Assembly (NCBI GenBank): GCA_008933495.1
Contig: WBUW01000027.1
Coordinates: forward strand, 1 to 14,750
DNA: 14,750 nucleotides
Reading direction: 5' to 3'
Source: Pseudorhodoplanes sp.
GTDB taxonomy: Bacteria > Pseudomonadota > Alphaproteobacteria > Rhizobiales > Xanthobacteraceae
The translations under genes were made by a program, and so were the position numbers. The number at the start of each line of letters is the position of its first letter. Position 1 is the first letter of the stretch. Shown here in pieces: positions 1 through 7,227 of this stretch. The notes under the pieces were generated by a model, which did not search any database, was not told the DNA's origin, and saw nothing but the letters and a program-made list of their open reading frames with translations.

Positions 1-99
1 CTGCCGGCGACCGGCTTCACGCTGTCCTGCTTTCCGGTGAAGGTGCGCGGCGGGTCCGCCGGCTGGACCCGCGCGGTCGCCATCGTCGAGGAATCCTGA
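1..99 (+). CDS. Cyclase-family protein (kynurenine formamidase-like), C-terminal end only
   Basis: Only the last 32 codons are present; the gene begins outside the window and stops at TGA 97-99. The residues read LPATGFTLSCFPVKVRGGSA then GWTRAVAIVEES. The CFPVK...GGSAGWTRAVAI pattern is the usual C-terminal strand of cyclase-family (PF04199) metal-dependent hydrolases, a group that includes kynurenine formamidases and many uncharacterised amidohydrolases of aromatic or cyclic-imide catabolism. The substrate cannot be told from this tail. The next gene, an intradiol ring-cleavage dioxygenase, is on the same strand 181 nt downstream, which suggests a shared catabolic locus. The 181-nt gap makes tight co-translation unlikely. 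Confidence 0.6.
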   Translation: MPATGFTLSCFPVKVRGGSAGWTRAVAIVEES

Positions 100-280
100 G
101 CCTTGCAGTCCGTGCACCCCGGCGTAACGGCGGCACGCGGCGGGCCCGTGTGGGCGAGGTTGGGCAGAAAGCCGCTTGACCGTCGGCGGGCCGGACCGGT
201 TAAAGTTGGTTTTCAAAACAAGCGTGATCATTCGGCCGGTCCGCGGCGAGGCCGCGTCGACAAATTCCGGGAGAACGCCC

Positions 281-1156
281 ATGCCCTATGTAACCGAAGC
301 CAATCTGACCAATCTTGCCGTCGAGCGCTGGAGCAATATTCCCGATCCACGCCTGCGCCAGGTGATGATGGCGGCGATCAGGCACCTGCACGCGTTCGTG
401 CGCGAAGTGGAGCCGACGCCGGCGGAATGGTTCACCGCCATCGACTGGCTCACCCGCACCGGCCAGATGTGCGACGCTAAGCGCCAGGAATTCATCCTCG
501 CCTCCGACGTCATGGGCGTGAGCATGCTGGTCGATGCGATCAACAACCGCCTCGCCTCGGGCGCCACCCCCTCCACCGTGGAAGGGCCGTTCCATATTCC
601 GAATTCAAACGCGTTCGCCGACGGCGAGAGCATGTCGAGGGACGCGCCGGGCATTCCCTGCGTCATCACCGGCACCGTGCGCGGCCTTGACGGCAAGCCG
701 GTCAGCGGCGCCATGCTCGACCTCTGGCAGACCGACGGCGAGGGCCTGTACGAAGCGCAGCGCAGCCGCGACCAGTACATGCGCGGCATCTATCACAGCA
801 ATCCCGACGGCAGCTACACGGTGCGCACCGTGGCGCCGATCGGCTACACGATTCCGATGGACGGACCGGTCGGCGAACTGATGAACCGCACCAGGATCAG
901 CCACATGCGGCCGGCCCATATCCACTTCCATGTCGCGGCACCCGGCTACAAGCCGGTGATCACGCACCTGTTCCAGAAGGGCGACCAGTATATCGAGACC
1001 GACGTTGTGTTCGGCGTGAAGGAGCCGCTCATTGTCGAATTCCACAAGCGCAGCCCGGGCAAGGCGCCGAACGGCGAGACAATGTCGGGGCCGTGGTACG
1101 ATGTGAAATACGACTTCGTCCTGCAGAACGCGACGAGCGCGCAGAAGGCGGCCTGA
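281..1156 (+). CDS. Intradiol ring-cleavage dioxygenase (catechol/hydroxyquinol 1,2-dioxygenase family)
   Basis: A 291-residue non-haem Fe(III) dioxygenase that would open a catechol-type ring between the two hydroxyls, giving a muconate or maleylacetate-type product in the cytoplasm. The N-terminal helical dimerisation domain (about residues 5-100, with RQEFILASDVMGVSMLVDAI at 68-87) is followed by the beta-sandwich catalytic domain. The four expected iron ligands are visible: Tyr157 (GEGLYEAQ), Tyr189 (PIGYTIPMDG), His213 and His215 (RPAHIHFHV). Length and architecture fit catechol or hydroxyquinol 1,2-dioxygenases rather than protocatechuate 3,4-dioxygenase chains. I chose the ATG at 281 because GGGAGAA lies just upstream; an in-frame start at 176 would add 35 residues unlike the family. 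Which catechol is used cannot be decided here. A strong hairpin follows the stop codon. Confidence 0.9.
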   Translation: MPYVTEANLTNLAVERWSNIPDPRLRQVMMAAIRHLHAFVREVEPTPAEWFTAIDWLTRTGQMCDAKRQEFILASDVMGVSMLVDAINNRLASGATPSTVEGPFHIPNSNAFADGESMSRDAPGIPCVITGTVRGLDGKPVSGAMLDLWQTDGEGLYEAQRSRDQYMRGIYHSNPDGSYTVRTVAPIGYTIPMDGPVGELMNRTRISHMRPAHIHFHVAAPGYKPVITHLFQKGDQYIETDVVFGVKEPLIVEFHKRSPGKAPNGETMSGPWYDVKYDFVLQNATSAQKAA

Positions 1157-1181
1157 AGCGGGATTTCGAACCGACGGAGCG

Positions 1182-1217
1182 GGCCGCGGAATTCGGTTTC
1201 CGCGGCCGCGATTGTTT
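1182..1217 (+). terminator. Probable terminator after the dioxygenase gene
   Basis: A perfect 10-bp stem, GGCCGCGGAA (1182-1191) with TTCCGCGGCC (1198-1207), closed by the 6-nt loop TTCGGT, starts 25 nt after the dioxygenase stop. It is followed by GCGATTGTTTT, a weak T tract, so it may be a poor intrinsic terminator or a 3'-end stabilising hairpin. Confidence 0.5.
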
Positions 1218-1461
1218 TGCGCCGCTTTCGTCGACAAGACGCCGATGCGAGGCGCGAACGCTCGCGTGGTTGCCGGCGAGATTGGACCCGCGCCTCGCCG
1301 CCCTGCCCGCGACCAGCCCAGCCATGACGGTCATGAGAGCGCGATCCGCCGAAGTGGGAACCTGATTCGGCGCAAGATCGCGCGAAAACCGATAAATCGC
1401 GTGCGCGGTCCGAACCAATCCGAACAAATTATGCTCCAAATCAACGCGCGTGGCAAAGTCT
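1218..1461. other. Convergent intergenic region without a recognised gene
   Basis: This is the remainder of the 305-nt gap between two convergent genes, the dioxygenase and the MgtE-type transporter. It is GC-rich and carries several short CGCG-containing repeats (for example around 1253-1270). I see no convincing reading frame, no RNA gene and no T-rich terminator for the minus-strand transporter. Confidence 0.4.
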
Positions 1462-2475
1462 TCAAAAGATCAGGCTGGTCGCCACCAGAAAATAGATCAG
1501 CAGCGAGAGCGCATCCTGGATCACGGTGGCAAGCGGCCCGGAGCCGAGCGCGGGGTCGAATCCGAGGCGGGCAAACAGCCAGGGCAGGAAGAATCCGATG
1601 GTCGACGCGATGCTGGAGGCCGCCAGCAGCGCGAGCGACACCGTGCCGGCGAGCGCCAGATCGCCAAACGCAAGCCACACGAGCGGAAACGCCACCGCCG
1701 CGAGCGCCGTACCGATGACAATGCCGGTGCCGAGTTCACCCGTCAGCAACGACAACAGGTTGGATTCGTCCAGCGACAGGCTGCGCACGGCCACCGCTTC
1801 GGACTGGGTGCCGACCGCGTCGGCCAGATACACGATGGCCGGGATGAAGAAGGCGACGGCAATATGCGCCGTCAGTGCGGCCTCGAATTGCGCCATGATC
1901 GCGGTTGCCAGCGCACTGCCGGCCATGCCGACCAAAAGCCACGGCAGCCGGTAGAACGCGCGCCGGTGCGGCGGCGCCGCAAGCGCGGCCAGCGCCGCAT
2001 CCGATTTGCCGAGAATGCCGGCCATGTGGTGAATGTCTTCCAGATGTTCCTCGCGCAGGATGGCCATCATCGCCGAACCGGGCACCGCGCCGATGAAGCG
2101 GCCGTCCGCCTCGCACACGGCAAGCGCGGAAATCCCGGCGCGGATGGCAAGGCTCGCGGCCTCTTCGCGGTCGGCGTCGGGGGTCACGACCGGATAATCG
2201 GGCGGTCCGACCAGAGCAGAAAGCGGCGTCCCGGCGGCGGCGCCCAGGAGCTTGCCGATCTCGACGACACCGGCGAGCGCGCCCGCGCCGGTCAATACGA
2301 AAACATGCGAGGCATCGTCATAGCTCTTGCCGATCAGGCTTTTGCGCACGCGACCGGCATTGTCGTCCAGGTCTGCCGTCGGCACCGCGCTGACCAGATA
2401 ATGGCGGATGCGCTGGATCCGTGACGGATCGGCGGCAGCGCCCGGCGCAGCGGCCGGCAAGGTCGCGACATTCAT
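1462..2475 (-). CDS. MgtE/SLC41-type divalent cation transporter with CBS domains, lacking the N-domain
   Basis: A 337-residue integral membrane protein predicted to move Mg2+ or a related divalent cation. Residues about 33-145 form a CBS pair (VFVLTGAGALAGVVEIGKLL; ISALAVCEADGRFIGAV), ending in the connector EEHLEDIHHMAGIL. Residues 175-337 are the five-helix MgtE membrane domain, with family signatures at 205-231 (AVAFFIPAIVYLADAVGTQS then EAVAVR) and 307-335 (DPALGSGPLATVIQDALSLL then IYFLV). Classical MgtE is about 450 residues because a superhelical Mg2+-sensing N-domain precedes the CBS pair; here only about 30 residues remain. The ATG at 2475 (MNVATLPAAA) starts the family-like part, and the same frame upstream is antisense to phaC. 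It lies 47 nt behind phaC on the same strand, so it is probably co-transcribed. No strong Shine-Dalgarno is visible. Confidence 0.8.
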   Translation of the reverse strand: MNVATLPAAAPGAAADPSRIQRIRHYLVSAVPTADLDDNAGRVRKSLIGKSYDDASHVFVLTGAGALAGVVEIGKLLGAAAGTPLSALVGPPDYPVVTPDADREEAASLAIRAGISALAVCEADGRFIGAVPGSAMMAILREEHLEDIHHMAGILGKSDAALAALAAPPHRRAFYRLPWLLVGMAGSALATAIMAQFEAALTAHIAVAFFIPAIVYLADAVGTQSEAVAVRSLSLDESNLLSLLTGELGTGIVIGTALAAVAFPLVWLAFGDLALAGTVSLALLAASSIASTIGFFLPWLFARLGFDPALGSGPLATVIQDALSLLIYFLVATSLIF

Positions 2476-2522
2476 AGCGGGTAATATGACGCCCGCCCCG
2501 TTCGCCGGCAACCCGGAGAGGC

Positions 2523-4466
2523 TCAAGGCTGGAGAACGTAGCGCCCCGGTGCCGGGCCGAGCGCGACATAGCCCCGCTCCGGCGCACCGGTACCCGGCGG
2601 GGCGACCGGTTCGGCGGCACTGTGCGCCATCAGCCAGTCGCTGAAGGCCGCCCACCACGAGCCTTCCATATGCGCGGACTGCGCGAGCCAGGAATCCGGA
2701 TCGAGATAGCGGTCGCCGGCCTTGCGGACCCCGAAGCGATAGCACCGGCCGGGATGACCGGGCTCGGAGACGATCCCGCCATTGTGGCCGCCATTGACCA
2801 GCACGAAGGTCAGCTCGCTGTCGGTGAACAGGCTGGTCTTGTAGACCGATCGCCACGGCGCGATGTGGTCGGTCTCGGTGCCGACCACGAACATCGGCGC
2901 GCGGATGTCTTTCAGTGCGATGACGCGCCCGTCCACCGCAAAGCGGCCGGCGGTCAACCGGTTTTCCAGAAACAGCGCCCGCAGGTATTGCGCGTGCATG
3001 CGATAGGGCATGCGCGTCGAGTCGGCATTCCAGGACGACAGGTCGGTCGCCGTGTCGCGCTCGCCCAGACAATATTCCCGGATCGCCTTCGACCAGACCA
3101 GTTCGTTCGAGCGCAGCATCTTGAACGCGCCGGCCATCTGGCGGGTATCGAGCACGCCCTGGTCCCACATCATGTCTTCGAGAAAGGCGATCTGGCTTTC
3201 GTCGACGAACAGCATCAGTTCGCCGGCCTCGCTGAAATCGGTTTGCGCGGCAAGCAGCGAAACGGTGGCGAGCCGCATGTCGCCCTCGCGCGCCATGGTC
3301 GCCGCCGCAATCGAAAGCAGCGTGCCGCCGAGGCAATAGCCGCAGCCATGAACCCGGCGCCCCGGAACGATGGCGTTGACCGCAGCAAGCGCCGCCATCA
3401 CGCCGGAGATGCGGTAGTCGTCAAACGCGATATCGCGGTCCTCGGCGGTCGGATTGCGCCACGACACCATGAAGACGGTGAAGCCGCGCTCCACCAGATA
3501 CCGGACGAGCGAATTTTCCGGCCGTAGGTCGAGCACATAGTATTTCATAATCCAGGCCGGGACGATCAGGATCGGCTCGGCGACCACCGTCTCGCCCGCC
3601 GGCTTGTACTGGATCAGTTCCATCAGGTGATTGCGGAACACGACTTCGCCCGGCGTGGCCGCGACCGCCTTGCCGACCTCAAAACCATTCTGCGGTGCCG
3701 GTTCCAAGGCGAGCGCGCGCATGACGTCTTCAAATAGATGATGGGCGCCGCGGACAAGATTCTGCCCGGCCTCATTGACCGTGCGTTCGGCGATCACCGG
3801 ATTGAGCCAGGGGATGTTCGATGGACAGAGGAATTCGAGCGCCTGCTGCGCCATGAAATTCACGCGCGCGGCATTCTTTGGTGTCATGCCGCGCACGACC
3901 CGGGTCGCGCTGCGCCACCAGAGTTCCTGGCCGAGAAACGCCTGCTGCCAGAACACGAACGGCTGTGCGCTCCACGCCGCATCGCGGAAGCGGTGATCGT
4001 GCTGCGGGGGGGCAAACGGCGGATCGACCACGTCGCCTGCAAGCGCGCGCGACATGAAACGCAGGTAGCGGCTTGCGATCTGGACCGCTTCCAGCGTCAG
4101 CTCGCACTGCCGGCCGGGCGCCCGCAGCAGATGCGACATCCAGTCGTACCAGGCGGAATACTGCGCATGCGGCGAGACGCCCTGCGTAAACCGCGCCGTC
4201 AAGGCGCGTGACATCCGGTTCAGCGTATCGAGGGACGGCACGTCGGTGGACGCCTGCGGCGGCGGCGCAGGCCGGTCGGGGCGCGGCTGCGGATCCGCCG
4301 ACGGCTGCAGAGCGGGAGACGGGTGAACCGGGAGCGGACCGCGAGCGGTCTCCTCTTGCGCGGCTTGCGGTTGGTGCGCGCGGATCGCGGTCGTCACAGC
4401 GTCCTGCCCGGTCGAACATCGCCCGGCCAACGGATGGCCCGGCATCCGGCCGATGATGGAGCGCAT
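2523..4466 (-). CDS. phaC: Poly(3-hydroxyalkanoate) synthase, class I-like
   Basis: A 647-residue polymerase that would join hydroxyacyl-CoA units into polyhydroxyalkanoate on granules. The catalytic triad is visible: Cys378 in the lipase-like box GYCLGG (376-381), Asp533 in GTETDHIAPW and His561 in NGGHNGG. Residues about 79-122 (LNRMSRALTARFTQGVSPHA...) match the short N-terminal PHA-synthase segment, 150-320 the PhaC N-domain and the rest the alpha/beta hydrolase core. Class I enzymes are usually near 590 residues. The excess is a proline/alanine/glutamine-rich, probably disordered stretch at residues 31-74. The ATG at 4466 has no clear Shine-Dalgarno, and Met8 (4445) is an alternative. 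No PhaE or PhaR partner is nearby. The mgtE-like gene follows after 47 nt. An AT-rich presumed promoter lies at 4511-4548. Confidence 0.9.
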   Translation of the reverse strand: MRSIIGRMPGHPLAGRCSTGQDAVTTAIRAHQPQAAQEETARGPLPVHPSPALQPSADPQPRPDRPAPPPQASTDVPSLDTLNRMSRALTARFTQGVSPHAQYSAWYDWMSHLLRAPGRQCELTLEAVQIASRYLRFMSRALAGDVVDPPFAPPQHDHRFRDAAWSAQPFVFWQQAFLGQELWWRSATRVVRGMTPKNAARVNFMAQQALEFLCPSNIPWLNPVIAERTVNEAGQNLVRGAHHLFEDVMRALALEPAPQNGFEVGKAVAATPGEVVFRNHLMELIQYKPAGETVVAEPILIVPAWIMKYYVLDLRPENSLVRYLVERGFTVFMVSWRNPTAEDRDIAFDDYRISGVMAALAAVNAIVPGRRVHGCGYCLGGTLLSIAAATMAREGDMRLATVSLLAAQTDFSEAGELMLFVDESQIAFLEDMMWDQGVLDTRQMAGAFKMLRSNELVWSKAIREYCLGERDTATDLSSWNADSTRMPYRMHAQYLRALFLENRLTAGRFAVDGRVIALKDIRAPMFVVGTETDHIAPWRSVYKTSLFTDSELTFVLVNGGHNGGIVSEPGHPGRCYRFGVRKAGDRYLDPDSWLAQSAHMEGSWWAAFSDWLMAHSAAEPVAPPGTGAPERGYVALGPAPGRYVLQP

Positions 4467-4768
4467 TGGTTGAGAATCTATGTCGGCGGCGTGCCGGCCT
4501 CGGCGGCGCCAACAACATATTGATATAATTAATGATTTTGATTAAGCCACGGCTGTCCCGGCACCGCAGCTCGGACGCCATGCCCGCGCGCCCGAAGACC
4601 ACGCGACAACGCCGCGGAGCATTGCAAACGCGCGGCCGGGGCGATGCAAACCGTTGCGAAATCAGGAGCGTCGATGTGCGCGCGCCACCCGGCGACGGCA
4701 TAACGCGCCCGGCACGAAAACGATCCGCCGGAATGGCGCGCACGGCTGACCGCGGCCGCGCGAGGGGT
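4467..4768 (-). promoter_or_regulatory. Intergenic region with an AT-rich presumed phaC promoter
   Basis: The 302 nt between the ArsR-type gene and phaC hold no convincing gene. An AT-rich island at 4511-4548 (ACATATTGATATAATTAATG and following bases) stands out from the GC-rich surroundings, 45-82 nt upstream of the phaC start, where a promoter would be expected. It contains ATTGATATAAT (4519-4529), which occurs again inside the lysR-aprM operator. I cannot assign -35 and -10 boxes for phaC with confidence. Confidence 0.35.
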
Positions 4769-5158
4769 CTACGAAGTGCCAATTGGATCATCGGTGGCGT
4801 CCGGCTGGTCAACCGTCTTACAGAATGCACGATGCAACATAACGACGATATCGCGAACCTCGGGACGATTGAGCGAGTAGTAAATGTTCTTTCCGACGCG
4901 CCGCGTTGCCACCAGCTTCATCAAACGCAAACGTGCCAATTGCTGCGAAACGGCCGGCTGGGGCACGCGAAGCCTTCGCTCAATTTCCACAACCGTCTTC
5001 TCGCCTTCAATAAGCAAACAAAGGATTATCAAACGGGGCTTGTGCGATATGGCCTTGAGGAAATCGCTGGCTCTTTGCGCATCCGCAACCAAGCGATCCA
5101 AATCAAGCCGCTGCGGCGCCGATTCCGAATGCTGTTCAGGTGAATTTGCTACCATCAT
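4769..5158 (-). CDS. ArsR-family repressor of the BigR/SqrR persulfide-sensing type
   Basis: A 129-residue winged-helix DNA-binding protein. The helix-turn-helix and wing are at about residues 58-97 (VEIERRLRVPQPAVSQQLARL through TRRVGKNIYYSL). Two cysteines, Cys47 (LIILCLLIEG) and Cys113 (MLHRAFC), are 66 residues apart. In BigR (Cys42/Cys108) and Rhodobacter SqrR (Cys41/Cys107) the two sensing cysteines have the same spacing and form a di- or polysulfide bridge when sulfide is present, releasing DNA. Metal-site motifs of ArsR/SmtB (CVCDL) are absent. The neighbouring flavocytochrome c sulfide dehydrogenase genes on the same strand make a sulfide-responsive repressor the natural reading. Start is ATG 5158 or the adjacent ATG 5155; no strong ribosome site is visible. 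The gene name (sqrR or bigR) is left open. Confidence 0.85.
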   Translation of the reverse strand: MMVANSPEQHSESAPQRLDLDRLVADAQRASDFLKAISHKPRLIILCLLIEGEKTVVEIERRLRVPQPAVSQQLARLRLMKLVATRRVGKNIYYSLNRPEVRDIVVMLHRAFCKTVDQPDATDDPIGTS

Positions 5159-5230
5159 CAGATCGAAGCCAATTCGATGCCCGGGTCCGACAACTCCTGA
5201 GATATCCGGCTCATGCCGCTCCGGTCATAA

Positions 5231-5282
5231 GAAACAAGACCAAGTGCTGTTCCAGAGAAATAAGACCAAGCGCTGCTCCAGC
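5231..5282. repeat. Two-copy 26-bp tandem repeat
   Basis: GAAACAAGACCAAGTGCTGT+TCCAGA (5231-5256) is followed without a gap by GAAATAAGACCAAGCGCTGC+TCCAGC (5257-5282). The copies agree at 22 of 26 positions; three of the four differences are C/T transitions. The unit is poor in G+C compared with its flanks. It lies 72-124 nt upstream of the ArsR-type gene start, so it could be a duplicated binding site or a slippage product. Confidence 0.75.
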
Positions 5283-5520
5283 TTCATAAGGCGGACGCCG
5301 GGCATTCCCAAAGTGGCGTATTTCCGAGTTGGCCGGGGCTCGACGCGAGCCGCAACTGCGCAACAGCCCGTGCTCGCGACCCGCGCCGCCAATCCGCCTT
5401 CTCCTGCCTTGCGTCGCACAACGACTGGGCGCGTTGGCATACCGCATCGCGACGTCCCCGGAGATCGTATTGCACACGCGGACCGCAGTCCCTCCCGTGG
5501 CGTTCGACGATGGCGACAAG

Positions 5521-5569
5521 TGCGCGGCGGCCGCGCCGCGCAGCCCGGGCTGCCCTGGCCGGCAGCCCG
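5521..5569 (-). terminator. Two GC-rich hairpins downstream of fccB, possible transcript end
   Basis: The first hairpin on the fccB transcript pairs 5561-5569 with 5546-5554 (9 bp, CGGGCTGCC / GGCAGCCCG, 6-nt loop), 22 nt past the stop. A second pairs TGCGCGGC (5521-5528) with GCCGCGCA (5535-5542). Neither is followed by a T tract, so they may stabilise or attenuate the mRNA rather than terminate it intrinsically. Confidence 0.3.
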
Positions 5570-5590
5570 AGCCGTTTCAACCTGCCGGAA

Positions 5591-6871
5591 TCAGCCGAAA
5601 ATATCGGATACAATTCCATTGTACCAATCGAGCGACTCCTTGTAGTTGTCCTTGCGCACGCTCGCTGCTTCGCCTTTCTGGCTGACGAACCCGGTCGTTT
5701 GCTTGATCGCGCCATCCTTCGGTTCATAGGATGCTCCGATCTTGATATCGTCGTCGGTCTCGATCAGGCTCCAACAGGTATTGACGTAACGCGCCGGAAA
5801 CGCCCTTGAATTGATCAGTTCACTGCGGACGATCATGGCCGCAACCTTGGCGTGGCTGTTCGCAGAGAATGCTGATTTGGGCATCTCGCCGGCGATGCAG
5901 GCGTCTCCCAACACGAAGATGTTGCCGTCCACCTTCGACTTCATGTTGTTGGGGTCGATCGGACAGAAACCGGAGGCGTCGGTCAGCGATGCATCACGCG
6001 CGATCTTGCCGGCCATCTGCGCGGGAATGACATTGACAAGCGCGGCTTTGTAGGTCGCGAGATCAGTCTTTACCGAGTTGCTCTTTGGATCAACGCCCTT
6101 GATGCCGCCATGCACCTTGGGATCCTGCCATTCGATCATCCCCGGATAGTGCTTTTCCCAGCCCTCCATAAAAAGCGCCTGCTTGGAGAATGCGGGCTTC
6201 GGATCGAGAATGATGATTCTCGATTTCTTGAAGCCCTTCTTCTTCAGGGTATGGGCAAACATCGAAACGCGCTCATAGGGTCCGGGCGGACAGCGGTACG
6301 GATTCGGCGGAGCGATCATGACAATCTGGTCGCCGTCCTTCAGGGCGCTCAACTGCTTGAACAGGAGCTGCGTCTGCGCGCCGGGCTTCCATGCATGCGG
6401 CATCGACTGCGAGGCGGCCTCCGAATAGCCCGGCACAGATTCGAACTTGATATCAATGCCCGGCGCAACGGCTAAGCGGTCAAAAGGAATGCGGCGTCCG
6501 CCGGACAATACGACCTGCTTCTTGTCCCGATCGATCGCCGCGGCGGTATCGTGCACGACCTTGATGCCTTCCTTCTTGATCTTCTCGTAGTTGTGCGTAA
6601 TCGACGCAAAGCTCCGGAAGCCGCCAATATAGAGATTGGAGAAGAAACAGGTCGTGAACGATTTTTGCAGCTCGATCAGCGTTACATCAATGGCGCCCGC
6701 CCCGTCCTTGTGGACATAACGCGCCAGCGTCCCGCCGCCCGGTCCGCCGCCGATAATAACGAGCTTCGGTTTTCCCTGCCCGAGCACCGTCGGCGCAAAC
6801 AGCGGTGTCGCAAGTGTGGCAAGCGAGGCGCTCGCAAGTTTATTGAATTTCCGACGCGTAAGGGCAGTCAT
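5591..6871 (-). CDS. fccB: Flavocytochrome c sulfide dehydrogenase, FAD-binding subunit
   Basis: A 426-residue periplasmic flavoprotein that oxidises sulfide to sulfane sulfur and passes electrons to its cytochrome partner. Residues 1-33 form a Tat signal (TRRKFNKLASASLATLATPL). The FAD Rossmann motif VIIGGGPGGG is at 38-47. Cys75 in TTCFFSN sits where Allochromatium FccB binds FAD covalently, and Cys194 (YRCPPGPYER) and Cys303 (GFCPID) correspond to the redox-active disulfide. A second FAD motif, NIFVLGDAC, is at 317-325. I chose ATG 6871 because GGAGG (6878-6882) is 6 nt upstream and the protein then begins just before the Tat motif; ATG 6892 would overlap the preceding gene. It follows the cytochrome gene by 14 nt, a tight operon. 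SoxF is a close relative, but no sox genes are visible. Confidence 0.9.
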   Translation of the reverse strand: MTALTRRKFNKLASASLATLATPLFAPTVLGQGKPKLVIIGGGPGGGTLARYVHKDGAGAIDVTLIELQKSFTTCFFSNLYIGGFRSFASITHNYEKIKKEGIKVVHDTAAAIDRDKKQVVLSGGRRIPFDRLAVAPGIDIKFESVPGYSEAASQSMPHAWKPGAQTQLLFKQLSALKDGDQIVMIAPPNPYRCPPGPYERVSMFAHTLKKKGFKKSRIIILDPKPAFSKQALFMEGWEKHYPGMIEWQDPKVHGGIKGVDPKSNSVKTDLATYKAALVNVIPAQMAGKIARDASLTDASGFCPIDPNNMKSKVDGNIFVLGDACIAGEMPKSAFSANSHAKVAAMIVRSELINSRAFPARYVNTCWSLIETDDDIKIGASYEPKDGAIKQTTGFVSQKGEAASVRKDNYKESLDWYNGIVSDIFG

Positions 6872-6885
6872 CACTTTCCTCCGGT

Positions 6886-7227
6886 TCACCATGGTTTGCG
6901 GGTTTTTGCAAAGAATGTCGCCAGCGCAGATATTTCTTCGTCGTTCAGTGCGCCCGCTATGTTTTGCATTACCGGATTAGGCAGATCCTTGGCGCGATAC
7001 GCGCGCAGAACCTCGCTGAGATGCGCTTCATCCAGTCCAAATATGTTCGGTATCGTGCTCGTCGATGTTGCCGCGCGATGGCAGGTCATGCATTCGGCGG
7101 CGAGGTAGCGCCCGAGCTCGAAATCCGCGGTTGATGCCGCCTGCGTCTGCGTGAAAAACGTCACCGTCACGATTGACAGAATGGCAGTTGTCGTAAGCCG
7201 ATTTGGCGTTCGACCTCGAACGATCAT
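6886..7227 (-). CDS. fccA: Monohaem cytochrome c subunit of sulfide dehydrogenase
   Basis: A 113-residue exported c-type cytochrome. Residues 1-30 are a Sec signal (hydrophobic LTTTAILSIVTVTFF, then TQTQA). One haem site, Cys46-Met-Thr-Cys49-His50, is present, with Met87 (NPVMQNIAGAL) the likely sixth ligand. It precedes fccB by 14 nt, the usual order, and would carry electrons from FccB to the respiratory chain. The size and single haem resemble Chlorobium-type FccA or SoxE rather than the dihaem FccA of Allochromatium. Start ATG 7227 is preceded by GGAGGGG at about 10 nt. A possible promoter lies near 7389-7418, leaving a leader of roughly 150 nt that contains a perfect inverted repeat. Confidence 0.85.
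   Translation of the reverse strand: MIVRGRTPNRLTTTAILSIVTVTFFTQTQAASTADFELGRYLAAECMTCHRAATSTSTIPNIFGLDEAHLSEVLRAYRAKDLPNPVMQNIAGALNDEEISALATFFAKTRKPW

Larger units (their letters stand above)
5159..5590. other. Non-coding region between fccB and the persulfide-sensor gene
   Basis: A 432-nt gap with no reading frame I can link to a known protein. It holds a 26-bp tandem duplication (5231-5282) and two GC-rich hairpins (5521-5542 and 5546-5569) just past the fccB stop. The promoter of the ArsR-type gene should lie in the part nearest 5159, but no clear boxes are seen. Open frames here have mixed codon use and are probably not expressed. Confidence 0.4.

Noticed and set aside
1450..2424. Long plus-strand open frame of 324 codons opposite the MgtE-type gene
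   Set aside because: It is rich in Arg, Gly, Gln and His with no domain pattern, as expected for the antisense of a high-GC gene; the minus-strand frame has clear MgtE motifs.
2476..3336. N-terminal extension of the MgtE-type frame to 624 codons
   Set aside because: The added 287 codons lie antisense-frame-shifted within phaC on the same strand and show Arg-rich low-complexity text, while phaC has its full catalytic triad.
2622..3527. Plus-strand frame of 301 codons opposite phaC
   Set aside because: Composition is typical of an antisense shadow and no family resemblance is seen.
3772..4830. Minus-strand frame of 352 codons overlapping the phaC start and its upstream region
   Set aside because: Most of it is a shifted frame of phaC; the part upstream of phaC is Arg/Pro-rich with no motif or ribosome site.
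4532..5143. Plus-strand frame opposite the ArsR-type gene
   Set aside because: It is antisense to a well-supported winged-helix gene, with no domain or ribosome site of its own.
5211..5519. Minus-strand frame of 102 codons between fccB and the ArsR-type gene, considered as a transposase remnant
   Set aside because: No catalytic motif, helix-turn-helix or terminal inverted repeats are visible; the repeat at 5231-5282 alone does not show a mobile element.
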